DNA of 64,000 nt from Polytrichum commune (lineage: Eukaryota > Streptophyta > Polytrichopsida > Polytrichales > Polytrichaceae): NCBI GenBank assembly GCA_950295325.1, contig OX485804.1, positions 56,904,429 to 56,968,428 of the forward strand, in the 5' to 3' direction. The first letter of the stretch is position 1. Every line of letters starts with the position of its first letter. The notes beneath the pieces were generated by a model that was not told the DNA's origin, did no database searches, and saw nothing but the letters and a program-made list of their open reading frames with translations. Shown one piece after another: positions 59,999-64,000 of the stretch. A program made the translations under genes and the position numbers.

Positions 59999-62900
59999 GT
60001 GGTAGTGTGTAGTGGGAGAGTTTAAGAGGGTCGTTTTTAGGCATTCTATATTTGTACCGTTGGTACAACCATATTACTTCCTTTTCAAAGGATTGTGTGG
60101 GGGGTTCTAAATTGTGCGATTGGGGGAGTGCGTTTTGATATTGTTCCCATAACCATTGTAATCTTTGCTCCGGGATGGTAATTATATGGCGCCCATCCTC
60201 GTCATAAATATGTGATGCGCCATGTTGGCTTTGGATGGTGGGTTGGGTACATGCGATGTCATTATCGGGGTTACATTCACCAATATTGATTTGACATAAA
60301 GGGATGAGTTGTGGAGGGGGAATGTGTCTTGTGTCTTTTGTTTGTGCTTCATCAAAGTTAGATTTTAGAATGTTGGTGAAGTGTTGATTTTGTTTGTGAG
60401 TATAATATTGTGTTAGTAATAATATGTTATGGTTTATGGTATTTTGGCTCTCCCAAGGGAATAAGTATTTTTGAGTGAGCCATTTGTTGTATATTGATTC
60501 GTTCGGGAGTATCCATTGGCATAGATAGGATGTATATTTTTTGGTAATTTTGTTTTTGTCTTTGCAAGTATGTGAACGGTCCTTGGTTATGGAGTGTAGT
60601 GGGAATTGTGTGTAGTTTTTTAGGATGTGCGGTGGTGGTTTTGGGTATTCGGGTGGAGGCGGCGGTGGTGGGGGGTGTAGGTTGTGGTTACTAGTTCTTA
60701 TATTTATATGTCGACTTGGTATTTTGTATGCATCTTTAAGGGTGTTCGGGCATTGGTTTGGGCATGGTGGTTCGCAAAAGAGTATTCGGGCTTGGTTTAA
60801 GGCGGCTTTAGTTGTTTTAGTGGGTGTGACATAGTGAGTCTTGAATTCGTCATTGGTCATTAATTGTGTGCCGTTGGAGTGGGTGATATGTTTGAGCTCG
60901 GTTATGTTGTGTAGTATTAGTTTATGTAGATATTTTAGAGAGGTTGTAGGGGTTAATGTTGGGGTATGTTGTGCTTGTTGCATCCATTGTGTTTCGAGGG
61001 GGGTGGGAAGGAGGGGAAATTTTTCTAGTGTGCTTTTTAGAAGGGCTCCGCTAGTTGTTTTTAGTAGGTAGAGGGTTCTTGTGATTGGCGATCTTGTGCA
61101 ATCGTGTTGGGTTATGCGGGGTAGGTTTAGCGATCCGCCATGTTTGGCTAGTATGTAGTTTGTTAATCCATTGTATAATCCTTTGTCATTGAGGGCATTT
61201 ATGAGTTGTTCTCCGATGCATGTGGTGTAAGCATTTTTTAATGAGAATGCTTCCATGCCAAACATAGCTTGGGGGAGTTGTGTAACCGCGTTTGACATAC
61301 ATTTTGGGAGACCACAAATAATTTTGTGTAGGGCAATTACTTTTTTATCAAGTTTTTTAATGGCGGGCAGTGAATAGGGGACCGCGTAAAAACTATAGGC
61401 AATGCCGGCTCGTATGACGGTATCAATCATTTGTATTTTTTGCTTCATAGTGGATGGACATAAAGTTAGTAATTTGCATTGTTGGGTTAGTTTGGTGGTT
61501 GTTATGTGTGTTTGTATTTTCCATTGTAGTGATGGAACTAAGTTGATGCCTAGGTAGACATATGGTTCGTGTTGACTTAGGGTAGGGATGAGTTGGTCCC
61601 GGAAATTGATATTAGCGTTTTTGAGATGCGTTTTGAAGGCTTGGGGGCTAAGTTTTGATTGGTTAGGGCATCCGGTGACGGCACATTTGGAGATGCCAAG
61701 ATCCATGCCTGCCCAATCGCAATATTTATCGAGTTTGTTTAGTTGGAGTTGGAGGGAGGTTAGGTTGTTGGAAATTACTGCTAGGTCGTCGGCATAAGCT
61801 GCAGAGTTTAGTGTGGTATTTGAGGTATTAAGGGTGTAGCCGTTATTTCCCCTTTGTAACCACCTAAGGAGTGGTTCAAGGAAGATGATAAAAATGTACG
61901 GGCTTGATGTATCTCCTTGGATAGTCCCTCGTTGTATGGGTATAGGTTGGGTCTTGCCGAAATGTTCTCCGGTAAATGTAGTAGTGGATTGTGCGTAAAT
62001 ATTGCCGACTAGGGCCACCGCGTCTAGTGGGTATCCTAGGTCCTTCATAATAGCAAGGAGTCTAGCGTGGTCAATAGATCCAAATGCATTTTTAAAGTCA
62101 ATGTAGAGAATGTAAATGTCTTGGTTGGTGAATCGTGCATCTTCTAATGCGGCGATTATGGTTTGTAATTGTCGGGCGGTGCATCTTTCGGCTCGAAAGC
62201 CCTCTTGACTATCATGTAGGATTTAGTGTTTTTCTCCGTATGCGGAGAGGATACTTGTAAGTGTGCTAGTGAATAGTTTATAAATTGTATTAGCGAGTGC
62301 TATGGGTCTATGATTAGTAAGGTTGTGGGGGTTTCCTTTTTTGTATAAAAGTATTGTGAGACTTGTTTTCCAAGATTCGGGGATTTGTTTTTGCTTATAA
62401 CAATGTTTGAAGAATAGTAAGAGCAATTTGTGGAATCTTGGGGGCATGTCCTTCAAGATGGCATTGGGTATTTTATCGGGTCCGGGAATTTTTCCATTGG
62501 CCAAGTTTTTAAGGCATATGTCATATGTCTCTTGGTCAAGATATGTATGCAAAGGAATTAACGCGTCTCCTCTTTTTTCAATGGTGTACCCATTCAAGTC
62601 GTGCCACGGGTATTGTCTAACTCCGCATAGGCATTGTAGTGTGTGGTCAGGTTGATAGTAACATGTTGGTACGGTGGGTCGATTACTAATTGATTGTTGG
62701 ATATGTATTTCTTGTGCGATATCGTTCGGGTTTGTGAGGATGTTGTCGTATCTATCTATGAGACAGTCCAGTGAGGGATTGTCATTGCTTTTGAAGACTT
62801 TTCGGTTGATTTTCTTCGGGCTCTTATCGTATAATTGTTGGTATTTGGATATGGCTTTTTTGATTTGTGTGTTAGTATAGTTACTCGTGATTTTTCGGGC

Positions 62901-63998
62901 TTTGTGTTTAGCTTCCTTTGCTATTGTGGCTAGTGTAACGATCCATGAGTTGTATTCTAGTGATGGGTCGGGTGGTGGGGGTAGAGTAGTGTGAGTGTGG
63001 TTGATTAATTCATGAGTGACAATGGGATAGGCGCGCCAATTCGGGTTGTTTTTTATGATATATATTGTCTTACGGATTAGGTGGTAGGTAGATAAGTGTA
63101 GTTTCCATTGTTTTTGGGATTTCTTTGGTAGATATCCGCCTTGTTTAGCGATATGGGGTGGAAGTGTGGGTATGGGTGTGGCACTACATGTCTCTAGGAC
63201 GGTAGTGGTGATGTTGTCGGTGAGTGTGTCAAATGAGTTGCAAGCTAATTGCCATTGTTCGCTTGTCAATTGGTTATTTTGTAAGAGTTGTGTAAGTTCG
63301 TCGATTTGGTTGGTGTTTCTTTTAAAGAATTTTGTACGGAATTCGTCTAGGTTCTCCTTTGGTATGGGATTGAGTATCCTAGGCGGGGGTTCGGAAGTTG
63401 TAAGTGGGTCTCTGGCAATGAGTGTGTTTGGGGGGATTTGTAAGTGTATGGGAGAATGGTCGGAATTTAATTGAATATTTTGGTTTGTAGTAGAGGTGTA
63501 TTGGTTGTTGTTGGGGGTTTTGATGAAGAAGCCGTCAATTAAACTATTTTGTGTATAGTTTTGTCCTCCTTGTCTTGAGAATGTGGTATTTGTCGGGATG
63601 TAGGATAATTCTAGGTTGTTTGTAAAAGACCGCCACATATGATCCTTCGGTTGTGGAGGTGTTGTTTGTAGGTCGTTTTGCCTACCAATTAGGGCGACGT
63701 CTCTATTAAAATCTCCACATAGTATATATGTGTGATTAGGGTGTAGGTTTATTTGGTTAGTTATGGTATTTTGTATGAGAGGGATAAGAGGAATATCCTC
63801 CTCATGTGAGGGCATGTATATATTGATTAGGAGCCAAGGTTGCAAAGGTTGGTTTGCTATGCGATTGATTTGGAGGAATAGGGATATATCGGCGGGCGTA
63901 GGGATTTTAGATAGGTTACCTGGAAATGCGTGTGTTTTGTGAATTAGTAGTAGTAGGCCACCTCTATAACCTCTATAGGGCATTCTTTGGCGTGTGAC
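59913..63998 (-). pseudogene. LINE frame 1: AP-like endonuclease and reverse transcriptase, one in-frame stop
   Basis: One frame runs from the window edge to a stop at 59913, interrupted only by TAA at 62223-62225. The residues before that stop have the endonuclease motifs LCGDFNRD (about 63716), SLIDGFF and NSDHSPIH (about 63460). The reverse transcriptase begins with NGKIPGPDKIP. It continues across the TAA (YGEKH, stop, ILHDSQEGFR) to YIDFKNAFGSID and AAYADDLAVI (about 61790), the catalytic YADD. After it come a thumb region and a long His/Pro-rich linker with eight consecutive prolines. A second ATG at 62048 only restarts inside the reverse transcriptase, so the downstream part is not an independent gene. 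The true N-terminus lies outside the window. Confidence 0.85.
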
Positions 63999-64000
63999 CC

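Larger units (their letters stand above)
57628..64000 (-). mobile_element. Non-LTR retrotransposon (LINE) with APE, RT, RNase H and restriction-like endonuclease
   Basis: The element is read on the minus strand and its 5' part is cut by the window edge. Domain order is AP-like endonuclease (from the edge to about 63450), reverse transcriptase (about 62500-61700), RNase H (about 59330-58890) and a CCHC/restriction-like endonuclease (about 58520-57900). The coding part is almost open over 6 kb, with one stop and one frame change. The 3' end may be the (TTC)n tract at 57628-57644, read on the minus strand after an untranslated region of about 200 bases. The combination of two endonuclease types matches the Dualen/RandI group described from Chlamydomonas. 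Confidence 0.85.

Noticed and set aside
59913..62048. A separate gene starting at the ATG at 62048
   Set aside because: That ATG lies in the middle of the reverse transcriptase and is in frame with the upstream segment across a single TAA, so it is one broken frame.

Overview
This window looks like nuclear DNA of a land plant. It holds four intron-rich housekeeping genes whose closest relatives are plant proteins, and the rest is dominated by transposable elements and tandem repeats. I cannot name the species. The long AT-rich spacers, and a LINE of a type best known from green algae, make a non-flowering lineage (bryophyte, lycophyte or fern) my tentative guess. All exon boundaries below were read by eye from GT/AG sites, reading-phase continuity and family similarity.

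Layout. (1) 142-1424, plus strand: the 3' part of a VPS55/LEPROT-type endosomal membrane protein gene; its first exon lies before the window. (2) 4125-8921, minus strand: a complete five-exon oxysterol-binding-protein-related protein (ORP) gene, convergent with VPS55. (3) About 8.9-29.9 kb: a repeat-rich block. It holds TIR elements with TAA, TTA or TCA target duplications, TA-flanked MITEs (one with another MITE nested in it), several tandem arrays, a Mutator-like (FAR1-type) transposase pseudogene at 22.9-24.3 kb on the minus strand, and a converging broken gene of unknown function at 21.7-22.9 kb on the plus strand. (4) 29903-41110, minus strand: a 21-exon gene for exocyst subunit SEC5, continuous in phase from start to stop (1322 codons). 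(5) 44149-49176, minus strand: ten exons of a class II CPD photolyase gene (PHR1/UVR2 type), with an unresolved first exon further upstream. (6) About 50.4-57.6 kb: a second repeat-rich spacer with a 1.35-kb TIR element. (7) About 57.6-64.0 kb, minus strand: a nearly intact non-LTR retrotransposon that runs off the right edge.

The most striking item is that retrotransposon. Besides an AP-endonuclease-like domain, a YADD reverse transcriptase and RNase H, its last frame carries the full motif set of a restriction-like endonuclease: a CCHC finger, an R-H-N motif, a K-P-D motif and a downstream E. That dual-endonuclease layout is known as Dualen/RandI from green algae and would be notable in a land plant. 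Other points of interest are tandem arrays in the first introns of both SEC5 and the photolyase gene, a nested MITE with a reconstructable empty site, and transposase stop codons that look like C-to-T decay.

The four host genes do not form a pathway. VPS55, ORP and SEC5 are all membrane-traffic or lipid-transfer proteins (endosome to vacuole, sterol/lipid transfer, exocytosis), while the photolyase repairs UV damage in DNA; their proximity is probably coincidental.
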